Assembly (NCBI RefSeq): GCF_030272615.1
Contig: NC_081412.1
Span: 27,545,001-27,609,000, forward strand
Direction: 5' to 3'
Origin: Cryptomeria japonica
Taxonomy: Eukaryota > Streptophyta > Pinopsida > Cupressales > Cupressaceae
Length of the DNA: 64,000 nt
The first letter of the stretch is position 1. Every line of letters begins with the position of its first letter. The notes below the pieces were generated by a model. It worked only from the letters and a program-made list of their open reading frames with translations. It did not search any database and was not told where the DNA came from. Positions 36,838-48,767 of the stretch are shown here, piece by piece. A program made the translations under genes and the position numbers.

Positions 36838-37825
36838 TGTTAGAATCAAATATCACTGAGAGGAGGAGGGGGCGAGGGGGTGGTGAATCAATGATCTGTC
36901 GGAATCAAATCTACAAAGTTATTATTTATCCACTGGTTAGCAATGGATAACAAAAAATTACATAAACAAGCAACAAATAAATCACAGATCCACAACACCA
37001 TAATTTTTACGTGGAAACCCAGAAAGGGAAAAACCACGGTGGGGTTGGAACCCACAATGTTCATATACTATGGCCAAGAGTACATAAATATTACATAGAT
37101 GGGGAATGCACTTGCATTCAGGCACACTGCCTAGAGCTCACTGCTCAAAATATATATGCCTAGAAGGCTAAAACCTTCAGGGAAGTCTCACTGACTTATA
37201 ATTTGATTACAATGAGAAAATACTGTAAAATGAACTCTAAGATAGCATCTGACAATGCAAGAATGAGTTCTAGTTAAGCACTAGATCTCTGACTGTACTC
37301 ACTCTATAAATACTCTATTTTTGCTTTAGTCAGCTACTGGATTATCTGTAAACCAAATGCGCAAGTGAAACTGCCCTTAATCGCACCAAAATGGATCACC
37401 ACAATAGTATTACACTGAATACCAATCGCTAAATCAATCTCATATATCTGGTCTTAACATAAAAGTAATATCCTTCAAGTCGGCTTCAGGAAGTGTAATG
37501 TGTATTCACATGTCGGCTTCAATCTCGAACAAAACATAGCACCAGACCAAACAATTATAATCACATGCTTCTTAAGAATCTTCCCATTCACCAAAAACAT
37601 AAAATCAATCACCAAAAACACCACAATCATCGGAAATCATTTCGGACCAAAACATTACCGAGATAGCCTTATTTTACCAAGTAGCTGTCTATTGGTTAAC
37701 TCCTGCTTCCGGATACAATGAATCGCAATCGCCCGATTGAATCACCAAGAAGAGTTTCCATTAATGACAACCCTAAACTAATAAGCAACTACCAAAAGTC
37801 ATCAGATGAGTGTCAATTGCCAACA
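36838..37825 (-). mobile_element. Solo LTR (988 bp) nested in element 2
   Basis: Starts TGTTAG and ends CCAACA on the plus strand, flanked by a 5-base duplication with one change. It interrupts element 2 between KTMLW and HQRLGH of the pre-integrase region. It carries the same G-run motif (36854-36891) and the cgtggaaaccc/gggaaaaacc block (37010-37040) as elements 1, 3 and 4, but is a different family from all of them. A single LTR remains after recombination between the two LTRs of an insertion younger than element 2. Confidence 0.9.
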
Positions 37826-38350
37826 ACCATAACATAGTCTTCTGTACATGTAACTTTGCTTTAGAAGAAAGAGAACCCTTAGGTACCCAAAAGCCATTTC
37901 CATCTACTGAAGGTGAAACCCTCAAATCTTCCGATGAAGTATCCATAGATTTACCTTTTACAGAAGTGATATTACACTCAACAGTGTATGTGTCTAGCTT
38001 ATACAAAGTGTCAAACTTGACACCTCTAGCAATTACCATAACACCCTTAATCATCTCACATCCTGCTTCAAAAAAGATTACCTGCACACCCGCATCTATC
38101 GGTTTGCTCACAGATGATAGATTTTGTTTTAATCTAGGGATATGCAGCACACCATTAATCCTTTTTATTCTACCATCAGAAAACTTGATTCTAACTTTAC
38201 CTCGACCAATAATGTCTAAATTTGAATCATCACCCAAGTACACCTTACCTCAATTAAATTCTTCATATTTAGAAAACCAATCTATATTGGAAGTCAAATG
38301 TAAAGATGAACCAGAGTCAATTAACCAGGCAACATTACCTGCATGAGTTG
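37826..38350 (-). pseudogene. Element 2 protease and pre-integrase
   Basis: The protease motif AWLIDSGSSLHLTS (about 38330-38290) is intact. It is followed by SKYEEFN, a TGA stop, then VYLGDDSNLDIIGRGKVRI, INGVLHIPRLKQNLSSVS and LYKLDTYTVE. The stretch ends at LHVQKTMLW, where the solo LTR is inserted. Confidence 0.88.
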
Positions 38351-39170
38351 CCAAAGTTGTAATGAATGCATCACCATCTTCCTTCTCGGACTCAAAATCA
38401 GAATCAAACTTTTTCTTTTTCTTCTTTTCTTCTTTACAGTCCTTACAGATGCGACCCGGTTTACCACAATTCTAGCAAATGACTTTGGACTTTCCAGGAG
38501 ATTTTGATCTCCCTTTGGATTTGGTCTTATCGTGCTTCTCATTCTTCTTGCCTTTCTCCTTAGGTATTCCACAAACAGTTGGGGCTTCCTTTGAATTGAT
38601 GGATACCTTCCTCCGCATATCTTTATCAAGTAGGGCACCCACCACATCTTCAGGTTTCAAAACAATGGAAGTACTATTGATAGCCATAACAAGAGAATCC
38701 CATGAATCAAGCAAAGAACAAAGCAATATCTAGCATTTCTCCTCTTCGTCCATCTTAACACCGACAAATAGAAATTGAGCCACCAACATATTGAATGCTT
38801 CCAGGTGGTCTACAATTCATCCACCCTCTTCCATCTTCAAGGAATACAATTTCTTAAGAAAATTTGATTTAATAAAGATTTCACTTGATACATTTCACCA
38901 AGCTTAGTTCGTAGCTTCTTTGAAGAGTTTCTTTGTGGACATTGATCAAAATAGACTCTGCTAGGAACATTTGGATTAGACCCTTGGCTTTTTGGTCCAT
39001 AACATCACACTGACCCATCATAGTAGGATCTGAGGGTTTTTGGACATTCTCATCAACAACATCCCACAGATCTCGATCTATTAGCAGATCTTCCATCTTC
39101 AGCTTCAACATCTCAAAATTTGTTCCATTAAATTTCTCCACATCTATTCTCCCTGAAGAACTTTCCATCT
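38351..39170 (-). pseudogene. Element 2 gag
   Basis: Starts at ATG 39168 (MESSSGRIDVEKFNGTNFEM), similar in style to TNT1 gag. LKMEDLLIDRDLWDVVDE and VMDQKAKGLIQMFLAESI follow. The C-terminal half reads LLDSWDSLVMAINST, a Lys-rich basic stretch and a CCHC knuckle at about 38440-38475 in which the second Cys-side residue is TAG and the His is Arg (CGC for CAC), so zinc binding is lost. Several stops lie at 38730-38880. Confidence 0.83.
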
Positions 39171-39278
39171 AAAAATTCCTGCAATAAGATCAAAAAGTGT
39201 CTTCTACACAAGCTCCCACTCAAATATAGATTAGTTCAAAAAACCCAACAACCCACAATTGAAACCAAAGGTGATCAA

Positions 39279-39290
39279 GCTCTGATACCA
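39279..39290 (-). other. Element 2 primer binding site
   Basis: Complement reads TGGTATCAGAGC, the exact initiator-Met-tRNA site, two bases from the LTR. Confidence 0.9.
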
Positions 39291-39292
39291 CT

Positions 39293-40186
39293 TGTAAGGA
39301 AGTTAAGTAGTGGAACAACTTCCTACACTAACCTTGAGATGAGGGTAATGCAATTTTTTTTCACATATCATCATAGCAGTTACATAAAACTAAAATAGAC
39401 ATAATAACATTCAAACCATAACACAATGATTTACGTGGGGAAAACCCTTTCAGGGGAAAAACTCCACACTCTAAAAGCCGCCCAATATATTATTCAACAA
39501 TAAAAAATAGATTACAATATACTTGCAAAGAAATATCTTCACAGGAGTGCCACTAATCTGAGATTCAGAGGTAAATCAATAGCCATAAAACTCTTATACA
39601 CAACCTCTATCTCACACACCTCATATATAGGAGATACAATACAAGAAACCGCCAAACGGTATTACAAAACCATGGGCTGAAACCACCCAATAATGTATAG
39701 TCAGCCTTATTTCCAATATAGATGCCCTATGATGTGTTAAAACACACATCAACATGTGTCTCTCCCTTTTACAACTCATTTATGTGTTTGATACAAATTA
39801 TATTTCCTATTTCAGGAGTACAAACTTCCAGAGGCCATAACTTGTGAATCGTGTGTCCGATTGATGAACTGTTTGAAGCATCGGAAATATCGCAAAGTTA
39901 TCTATCACCTTGTAAACCACTATGCCATTTACACCCACTTTTCAATGCATTTCAAAGGGTATAAAGTCCCCAAAATTGATTTTAAATCTTTAATCGCACC
40001 CCTCCAAAATAGAAACTTTAATATCTTCAAAACTAGTTGTGATCTTGTGATGAAACTTTATCGACATGCTTATCTAACCAACTAGAAGCTTCTAGGATAA
40101 TTTTGCAACATTTCATGCTTAAATGAAAACTTACTATAAATAGTAACCTCATGTAAATGCAAAGTTGAGACACCATTTTCCCAACA
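39293..40186 (-). repeat. Element 2 5' LTR (894 bp)
   Basis: Runs from TGTAAGGAAG to CCCAACA on the plus strand; homologous to 33270-34097. Confidence 0.9.
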
Positions 40187-43100
40187 AGTGAGTGTCCAAA
40201 ATAACACCTGTAGGTAGGAATCTAGAATTCATCAAAGCAAGTAGCAAATTAGACTAGCTCAATCACAAAAACTAAAATGCAATGATAACAATCCTAAAAA
40301 CACTCAATAGAAAACATGAAGACAAGATATTCAAAATGAAATTAAAGCAAACCAAATGCAGATATCTCCTTCCTAATTCTCCATTGTCCTTCTTTCTCCT
40401 TCAAATTGCTTTGTTTGTGGATCTCACCTACAAGTGCATAAGCATGAGATGAAAGCAAGATTGACAAGACAACATAAGGATACTAGAAGCGTGATTGATT
40501 TGGGGATTGATTCGAAAAAGTGATTAATTCGATAATGTGATTAAAGAAATTCATCCAATTTATAGATAAATTGGAGAAAAGACAAGATTAGCATGAAGAG
40601 ATTTGAAAGGAAATTTCAAAATCAAGAATGACAAATATGACAAATTATGACAAATTGACACTTTCTATGCGAAATTGATTGATTGATAATTATGACAAAT
40701 TATGACAAATTGCTATGTCAAAATTGATTGATTGACAAATTATGACAAAATTGACATGTCATTCCCATGAAATTAGGAGAAATAAGAGAAATTAGAAAAT
40801 TGGATGAATTAGAAATTAGGAAATTAGAAAATTAGGAATTAGGAGAAATTAGTAAATTGGAAAATTAGGTAAATTAATTAATAATTTTTCATTCATTAAT
40901 TAATTCACAAAGAGAGGAGGAATTAGTTAGCCAATTAAATAAATATTTAATTGTGAGAAGAAGACTTAGGATAAATAAATAAATTATTTAACCTAAAGGG
41001 AAAATGACAAACAAGATTAAATGAATAAATCATAAAACCTTAGAAGATGAATTAGAAGTACAAGGACAACAATTAGGTCTTGATGTAGGATAATTGATAT
41101 AGGGTTGATTTGATTGATAAATGCGCCAATTGACAAGGAACAATGACTAATTGATCCAAATTGACATGATTGAGAAGGACGACGATCAATGACAAATCGA
41201 TCGCAAAATGACAAGATTGACAAGGACAAAGATCGACCAAAATCATGATTTAAGATTGCTATCGACAAGACCTAATTCGAAAGCGATAAAAATGAGGAAT
41301 GCAAAAGAAGGACTCGATGCTCGCAAATGATAAAGACCAAGTGCGCAACATAGAATAAATGTTAATGCGACACAAAAACCCTAAAATAAGGCAATGCACA
41401 AATGTTAAAGTATGACTCCGCAAGCGTTGACCATTTTTAGACATCTACAACACCTTTTTAACCCCTAATTTTTGCCACAATTGTGACATTCCACACTCAA
41501 AATTATTTGTATTGATAATTAAACATTTTCTTGTAATATTATATACGTAAACTCTCAAATTATTTATATCACCATATTTTTAAACTCTTTTTTACATGAA
41601 TATCTAAGTACACAGTTATTAAATTAAATGCCTTAATACTATAAAATAAATAGTCTAAAATTTATAATACTATTTTCATAATGTGATATTGTGAAAAAAA
41701 TCTCTAGACCTAAGATTATTCTTTCCCATTTTTAAGATACCTAACCTTAAATTTGTTTGCTTTGTTTTAGAAAATGTATCTATTGACATCAATCATCATA
41801 TGGTGCTCGAATGGGTGAGATTCATTTTGAATGAGTAGCAACCATTGGAGAAGTCGAATAGGGCACTTTGTAACTTCACTATGATGTTGGGTCGTGGCAA
41901 AGTAATAAGAGTGCACCATTGGTCTACTATTAACAATGTTACATTGGCTCTTGTGGCAAGGCTCAATGAAACAAACGCTAAGGAGATCTCTTGAGTAAAG
42001 GTTTTTGTTGATGAAATAAACCTTAGACACATATACTTTGATAGTAGAATGGGTAAATAATTGTCAGGGTTTATAGTTTACTGAAATGAAAAATGTCTTT
42101 TAACATAAGATTAAAAAATATTTTTTATTTCAAATGAGGCTACTAGAATTGAACTAGAATAATTTATTAGCGTTGTTATGTTTGTAGAAATCTAAAATTA
42201 ATTAAATCAAACTTTTAATTAATTTAGCCTTCCTACATAATTTAATTATGCATATCCTTATTCTTCTTGAAATTGATTAAATCAAATTTAATTAACTTTA
42301 TCATAAAAAATAATTAATTTGATAACATATTAATTATTTCCATGTTCTTCTAAAGTCATCCAATTCATTATTTCTTCTAAACTCCAATTAGTTAATTAAT
42401 TTTGATTAATTAATCTAATCATGTGATTCCTACAAATCACTTATACTAATCCTCACTTAGCCTAATTAATTCTTCTCTAATCAAGCTTATCATTATCCTC
42501 CAATTTTAAATTCCTCCACTCATTGTCTCTCCTCATGTCACATCTTCCTAACATTCCCACTTGCATTCTAATCTCTCATTAATCCAGCTAATCCACTTCC
42601 CTAATCACTTGCACATCCCTAATCACCATGATTAGGGGGCAAGTCAACTCTTTGCCATAAATGACTTTCCCATTTCATCTCCCAACCTTAAACTCCACCC
42701 ACTTTTGTCTATCCAAGAAATTTTGAATTCCTTGAATCTCCCCATGCTCTCTCTTCCTAATGAATTTTTAATTCCTTTTCTCATTTATTCTCCCTACACA
42801 ATCCAATATTTGAGAATTTTTAATTCTCTTGTCCTCTCCCAAGGAATTTTAAATTCCTTTTTATTCTCCCAATGTAATTGGGGATCTCTTCCCCATGTAC
42901 CTTGAGGTGTGTGGAGACAAGAAATGCCTTTATGGAAAATCTTTTGAATCCCATACCTTGTCCTCTCAATCCTCTCTCCCACTTTCTCTCAATCCTAGCC
43001 CTCCATTTTGGTCTCTCCAATCTGTAAATTGGGGTTTCATTTGCTCACAAATCATCCACTTTTCATGTAATCTCATGCTGTCCATTTGAGCTTCAAATCC

Positions 43101-43660
43101 ATTCATAGCACCCTTACCATTCCCATTTCATCCCACACCTAGCTATTCAATCAATCAACTCATCTTACATCGAATCCTTTGTTTTTGAATTAGTGGAGAG
43201 CAATCCACAATCCAATCAAGTGCGGAAGGGGCACATTATTCATGTCACCAAAGGTCCAATCCAAGGGAGTAAGGGAAGGTATAAAGGTTTCATTTTGCAT
43301 GTTTGTACTTTATTTGTATTTCTTGATTAGTGTATGCATTTGAATCCAGTAACCATGTTTTCCTTGCATCCAATGTTATAAGAGTTATCATATATTTTTT
43401 ATATGAAATAAAATTGTTTGTATTAACCATAATAAGTTATTATCATTATTTAAATAATTATCACTATTAGTTTCATCTTACCATAACACAATACATAAAA
43501 AAATTACAATGAGATCATATGATGAAATTAATTATGCTTATTTTATATCTCATCTACTTGTTACTATCAACATTATATGTTCAATAAATTAGAAACCTAC
43601 ATGAATGAGATCTTAGGAGCTACTTTTAGAAATTCATTCACTAAGAATGTACCATTCTTT
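40187..43660. other. Intergenic DNA, possibly old LTR-element remains
   Basis: No supported gene. 40640-40880 is rich in recurring words (ATGACAAATT, TTGATTGATTGACA, AATTAGGA/AAATTAG), a decayed short-period repeat. 42430-43170 has strong plus-strand C+T bias with few G, broken by ATGATTAGGGGGCAAG at about 42630. I could not establish any LTR boundaries. Confidence 0.45.
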
Positions 43661-43666
43661 AATGCA

Positions 43667-43720
43667 ATATATATACATATACACATGCACATGCACATTC
43701 ATATGCACATGCACATGCAC

Positions 43721-43793
<73 letters not shown>

Positions 43794-43823
43794 TACGCAT
43801 ATGCATACACATACACACACACA
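43667..43823. repeat. (ACACAT)n hexanucleotide microsatellite
   Basis: About 157 bases of ACACAT/GCACAT units. The purest part (43721-43795) is uninterrupted ACACAT. It opens long low-complexity frames on both strands that are not genes. Confidence 0.97.
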
Positions 43824-44885
43824 TTAGTAATTCTAGTTAAACAATATGGTGAGACAATCTTTTGGCAACAATTTATAAATCATCATATTCTATCATAAAA
43901 CCCATAACACATTGTTTTTTATTATAGGATAAAATAGGTTTTGAAGGGACGCAAAACCCTATATATATATATATAATTTAAAAAAACACAAACAACTGAC
44001 AACCAACCATCAACAACAACAAAAAAAAAAAAACTAAAAAACGAGAGAACAAGAGACAAGTGCATTTTCTTAATGCATTGTTGACTAGATGGGTCACAAA
44101 ATTTTAGACATATTCCATACATAATACCAAAATCTTGACACGAAATCCATTTTATTTTTCACCATGAATCCTAGGAATGTATTTGGATCCTCTATGTGAC
44201 TATTTGTTGAAGTGTTATTTAAAGGAGTTGATAGAAAAAGAGGTGGGCTTGGCATATTTACTATTATTGAGAAAATATTACCAAAGTTGTTAAGAGCAAC
44301 ATAAGCATGGTTTAATATGTTGTACATATCCTCAAGAATATGATGGTGTTTACATAGAGTGTTTGATGGAGTACTCAAGTGTATTATCCTACCTACACAT
44401 CATGTGTTGGATTTATATCATTCAACATCTATCTTTATTGTTTTTTGAACATTTATTTCTCTTTCTTTAACTACTTTTGTTGGTGGATCTTTTCTTGTTC
44501 CCCTTTTTGTCATTTTAATTGTTTTTCAAGTTTCTATTGTTCTCTCCTCTTATTTTGACAATCTGTTAATTTTTTCTTTTCTTTGCTTTCTCTTTTTTCC
44601 TTTCTTTTATTTCTTCATTTTCTTCTTATTACTCATGCACATGGTTAAATAATAACTTCCTGTAAGCTTTTGGTATTCTCTACCCAACTTAAGTGAACCA
44701 TTTGATCTAGATGGCTAATCCTCTCATGGACCCATCTATTGGTAGCCTTAGAAATTTCTCTAATACCTTGAGTGAATCTTGAAATGAGGAAAATAGAAAA
44801 GACATAAAATAAAAGATTAAATTTAATGAAAACAATATTACCTCAATCCTTTAGCTTTTCCACCTCAAGATTGAGCTTTAGGCTC
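43824..44885. other. Intergenic DNA, no gene seen
   Basis: AT-rich with a (TA)n stretch at 43961-43975 and an A-run at 44022-44033. No supported feature. Confidence 0.5.
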
Positions 44886-44889
44886 TTCT

Positions 44890-45183
44890 ATTGTGTTAAT
44901 TTATGGTAAGTAATATGGTCCTTGATTATTTCTCCCAAGTTTTAGCATTATAGTAAAATTAAATTTCTAAAATAGTAAGAGCCATCTACATATGTGTCCT
45001 TGTATCATCAATTTATTCAATAAAAACTTTAGGGTCTCATGATCAATGTAGAATGAAAATGGAGTGGATAATAGGTAGTGCCAAAATTTATGTAAGGTAT
45101 AAACCAAGGCCAAGGCTTCTCATTCAATAGTTGTATAGTTTTTCTCTACTTGTGACAATTTACTACTACAAAATATGTTGGTA
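44890..45183 (-). pseudogene. Ty3/gypsy RNase H fragment
   Basis: The minus strand reads SKLSQVEKNYTTIE, TGA in place of Arg, EALALVYTLHKFWHYLL, FSFYIDHETLK, then after a one-base shift LLNKLMIQGHICRWLLLF and KFNFTIMLKLGRNN. This matches the RNase H that follows reverse transcriptase in plant gypsy elements (usual reading: YTTTEREALAMVYAL, FRHYLLG, DHxALKYL, RWLLLLQEFDF). It is cut off sharply at 45183. It is the only Ty3/gypsy coding trace recognised in the window. Confidence 0.75.
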
Positions 45184-46184
45184 ACTTGCGTTGTGTTGTG
45201 TTGGCATTGATGTCAAACTTGTTGTCATTGATGTCAACCTATCTGGTGTTGCCATTGGTGTTGTTATTGTTATCACTATATGTGGTAATGAAGAATTAGT
45301 TGAAGTTGTTGAGTGGTGCGGATGTTGTAGATGGTCTAGAGATGAATGTTTAGATGTTGTTATGTTGTTTTGTGGTGATGTTGAGTAAGTGTGAGATGTT
45401 TTCGAAAGGCTAGAGTAGAGGAAATTACAATATGTAGGAAATAGTATTTAATGTCCTTTTGGAAGAATGCTTTGCATTTATCTAGTTCTTGATGATGATG
45501 GCTTGCGGTTTTGGATATAATGTCTATTTTCTATAGATGTTGTACTATCAAATTTTCAAGTCCCCAGTTGCTTAGATGGTGAAGTTGGTTGTGGTGGTTT
45601 TATTGATAGTGAGGTTGTCTATTATAATTGGTTCGAAGAATGCTTTACATTGCTCCACTATGGTGATTCAAATGTTGCAACTTGGTGGACATGTTCATAT
45701 GGTTTGTGCAGTGTTGCAGTTCATATTTTTGGTGTTGGTTTGATCAACAAGTGAAGTTATGTTGCACTATGTTCAACTCTATCAATTGTGTTGGTCAAGT
45801 TGGCTAACTTAGTTGATTTATCTTATTTGTATTATGCTCTTTTGATTTGGATTTACATTGGAGATTGAGTTAGAATTTTCATATGGGTCGCACTTTGACA
45901 TGTGTATATCTACATTGAGTATTTTTCATGGCATGATGTTTTTGGGTCGACTGGTTAACATGCTTAATTATTTTGCTACATATTAAATTTTATGTCTACT
46001 TTGGAGGGAGTGTTAGTGTGTGCGGTTTATTGAAATTGGCTCAACAAAATGCTACAAGATGGTCTTTATTACCTCTAGGTTGAGCAAGAACTACCCCTAT
46101 ATCTATTTGATGCATCTACATGGATGTGGAATGGTACTAACTAATCCAGAAAGATAAGTATGGGAACCTCCACTATTTTCTATT
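45184..46184. other. Intergenic DNA between gypsy fragment and element 3
   Basis: GT-rich on the plus strand with recurring GATGTTG words. TTTGGAGGGAG followed by TGTTAG at 46000-46016 resembles a polypurine tract next to an LTR start, but no matching second LTR is seen. It ends where element 3 LTR homology begins. Confidence 0.4.
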
Positions 46185-48766
46185 TCAGAGTATCAAAATC
46201 CTTCACAAACTTTGAACTTGAGCCATTAATCTGATGGATTCAACTAGGAAGCCTTGATCTTAGCTGTCATTATGGTGGTTCCATGTACCACATCATCATA
46301 CACCTCAGCCAGAATGTTAGACCACTCTTTGTTATTTCTGCCACTTGTCCTCACAACTCTGCCAACTTAGTTGCCTCATCTGCTCCTATCAAATCACATT
46401 AAATTGTCTCTTCATTTGGTTAGCTCTGTATCTGCAAGATTTACCTCCAAATATGCAAGCCCAACTTCTTCACCTATAGCTATCTGATCTCATCGCTTGT
46501 CCGTAAGATATGATTTCTTGCATGTTGATCATCTTGAGCCACACACCTATCTGCTACTGGATCACCATTAATGAAATCACCATCCTCTGTTGATCTACCC
46601 TGAAAGAATCGACAATAATCTCCATTGTCACCGACTTCTGCATATCAGATTTTTTCTTACCATCAAGGAGCCACATGTCTTCATATTCTTCATTTAGATC
46701 ATCTAGTCAAGCTCATTCAACCACCATGTAGATTAGTTTGCCTATTGGCATGTAGACATCTTATTCAACATCCAAGTAACTTGGTCAATCTTGATCAATC
46801 ATCCACATGGACCTCTGAGTCTATTGGCTTATAGACATGGCCGCAAAGTTGGTCACAATCTTTAATTATGTCTGCAAAATACCCTTTCATCTTTCTGAAA
46901 AGTGTCCTCTAATTTACTTCGTACATGCCATGTCGTCGAGTGAAACTTGGTCAATGCCCATGTGGACTATCGGGCTGCTCAGATCCAGTGAACTCCATAC
47001 TGTGACTATCCTTCGTGTTATGTGTATCGCACGTATGTCTTCTTGTTCTACCCATGTGAGGTAAGCTTTTGTTTGTTCTCAAGAAGCCTTCCTCTTTCTT
47101 TGTTAGCCCACACCACATTAGCATAGTCTCTTAACCCATGCAGGATAAGGCTTTATCTTTTTCCTTATTGCTTTCTTATCTCACAACCTTCTCCTTATCG
47201 CCACGGGAACACGCGGGATAAGCTTTGTCTTCCCTTGACAAGCATCTTCTTCTTCTATGTTAGCCTGCAAAATATTTTGTGTGCCTCTTAACCTATGTGA
47301 GATAAGGTTTTCCTCCTTTGTCTTTGCTTTTCCTTATCCCACGAGTCTCTTCTCATCCCTGCTTGGTCACGTAGGATAAGCAGACCCTTCAATATCTACT
47401 TTGCCTATCATTATCCTACGGGCTTCTTCACAACCCATCTTGGTCAAGTGGGATAAGCAGGCCCTTCACTTCCTTTTGTTTTCTTATCCTGCAGGCCCAT
47501 TGACATCATCCTCATCTCATGCGGGATAAGCGCCTTCAAGAAATCATCCTTTGATTTCTTATCCCATGAAACCAATCTCTCTTCAAGTTTGCATGACATA
47601 GGATAACGGGGTGTCTTATTTTCCCTTGTTAATTGTTATCCCGCATGACATTTTGTGAGCATCTTAACCTGTAGAAGATAAGGGAATCTACAATCTTCCC
47701 TTGAGTTTCTTATCCCTTATGAATTTTGTTGGTCACTTTTGATACCATTGGATAAGAGGGGCCACCTTGTTCATCAAACATAAGTTATCTCGCGCGACAT
47801 TTGTTGGTCACTTTTGATACCGCAAGATAAGAGGGACTACCTTGTTCATCGAACATGATTTATCTTGTGTGACAAGCACATGACCTTTTCCACAACGCTC
47901 AACCAACGTGTTGCTGGATAAGAAGAAACATCATGTGTACCTCACAAGTGTTATCCCACGAGGTCAACACTCTCTCAGGAATGTCGCGGGATAAGAGGAT
48001 AGATCGATTGATTCGTCAACAATGTTATCCTGCAGGGTCTCTTCCCTGCACATGAACACAATATGGAGCCCATGGATACACGTGAGCCAAATAACTACTG
48101 CCACATGGAAATTGACTCAGTGATTGTTGCCAACATGACCAACAGGGGAAGACGATGAATCTGGTTGAAACCCCTACAACATAACATGACGTGTTATGCA
48201 TGATTATTGCTTGCATCACTACAACCTTCAAGCCAAACAACCACATATCAGAATTACCATAACTATCAACATAGTGGGAATATGTCATTCCACCTTCAAT
48301 AGCTACTCCAATATACATCCTCGGTCTCCTGGTCGATAGAGCTATTCTGATACAACTTCAAGAAGAATTGTGATGCAACTTCCAGATCGGCTAGAGTTAT
48401 ACCGATTAAATCACCTAAGCAGCTTTAGGACATCCAACAAGAACTTCATAGACATGCCAAGTAACTTCATAGACACAACATATGGCATTGTAGGATTCTA
48501 CAACAACACTATCTTCAAAAATTTTTTATCCATCAACCTGATCACTATGATCTCTGCAAGTCTCTCCAACTCATGACATCAACCAACCTGATCTCAACAA
48601 CTCTTCTACTTAATCTACAACTTGCAAGTTGATCTACCTAGTTGACATTAATGGTACTCTTCTGCAACTTCATCAAATTAGCCTTGCAGATGCCACTCTT
48701 TTGCAACTTCATCAAATCAGCCTTGCACACACACATGTTGACATCAATGACAACTATAATGCCAAA
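46185..48766 (-). repeat. Element 3 3' LTR, truncated (about 2.6 kb)
   Basis: Collinear with 53236-55683. It ends GCCAAAA, where the other copy has GCCAACA. Homology starts abruptly at CCTTCACAAACTTTGAAC near 46185; the matching first 1.08 kb of the other LTR is absent. Confidence 0.9.
47055..48036. repeat. Alternating GGATAA/TTATCC array, copy in 3' LTR
   Basis: About 23 clear motif sites, alternately GGATAAG and CTTATCC, spaced about 40 bases, over 0.98 kb. Several are extended to CGCGGGATAAG or TTATCCCGCA. Some sites that are intact in the other LTR are mutated here, e.g. TTAGCCTGC for TTATCCCGC near 47271. Confidence 0.92.
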
Positions 48767-48767
48767 A

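Larger units (their letters stand above)
33270..40186 (-). mobile_element. Ty1/copia retrotransposon, element 2 (Tork/TNT1-like)
   Basis: Both LTRs are present (33270-34097 and 39293-40186). The primer binding site is TGGTATCAGAGC (39290-39279) and the polypurine tract AAGTGGGAGAA next to the 3' LTR. Gene order is gag, protease, integrase, reverse transcriptase, RNase H on the minus strand. The gag start and RT style recall tobacco TNT1 (Tork lineage), different from elements 1, 3 and 4. Flanks AGTAC and AGTGA are a poor target duplication, but the duplicated flank (previous entry) fixes the insertion point independently. A 988-bp solo LTR sits inside it. Pol has scattered stops and one small frameshift. 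Confidence 0.92.

Noticed and set aside
37810-38346. 178-codon plus-strand frame
   Set aside because: Antisense to element 2 protease, whose DSGSS motif is on the minus strand.
41767-42032. Possible gene at overlapping 78-87-codon minus-strand frames
   Set aside because: The two frames overlap out of phase, neither has a domain, and flanking DNA is AT-rich intergenic.
43577-43898. Long frames of His-Ile, Tyr-Thr or Val-Tyr repeats
   Set aside because: Produced by the ACACAT microsatellite in all frames; there is no non-repetitive coding part.
46000-46016. Polypurine tract plus LTR start (plus strand)
   Set aside because: TTTGGAGGGAG followed by TGTTAG fits in form, but no second LTR, PBS or coding sequence supports an element here.
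47055-48036. CRISPR-like array (regularly spaced short repeats)
   Set aside because: Plant nuclear LTR context, repeats alternate in orientation and are only 6-11 bases, spacers vary and are partly duplicated, and there are no cas genes.
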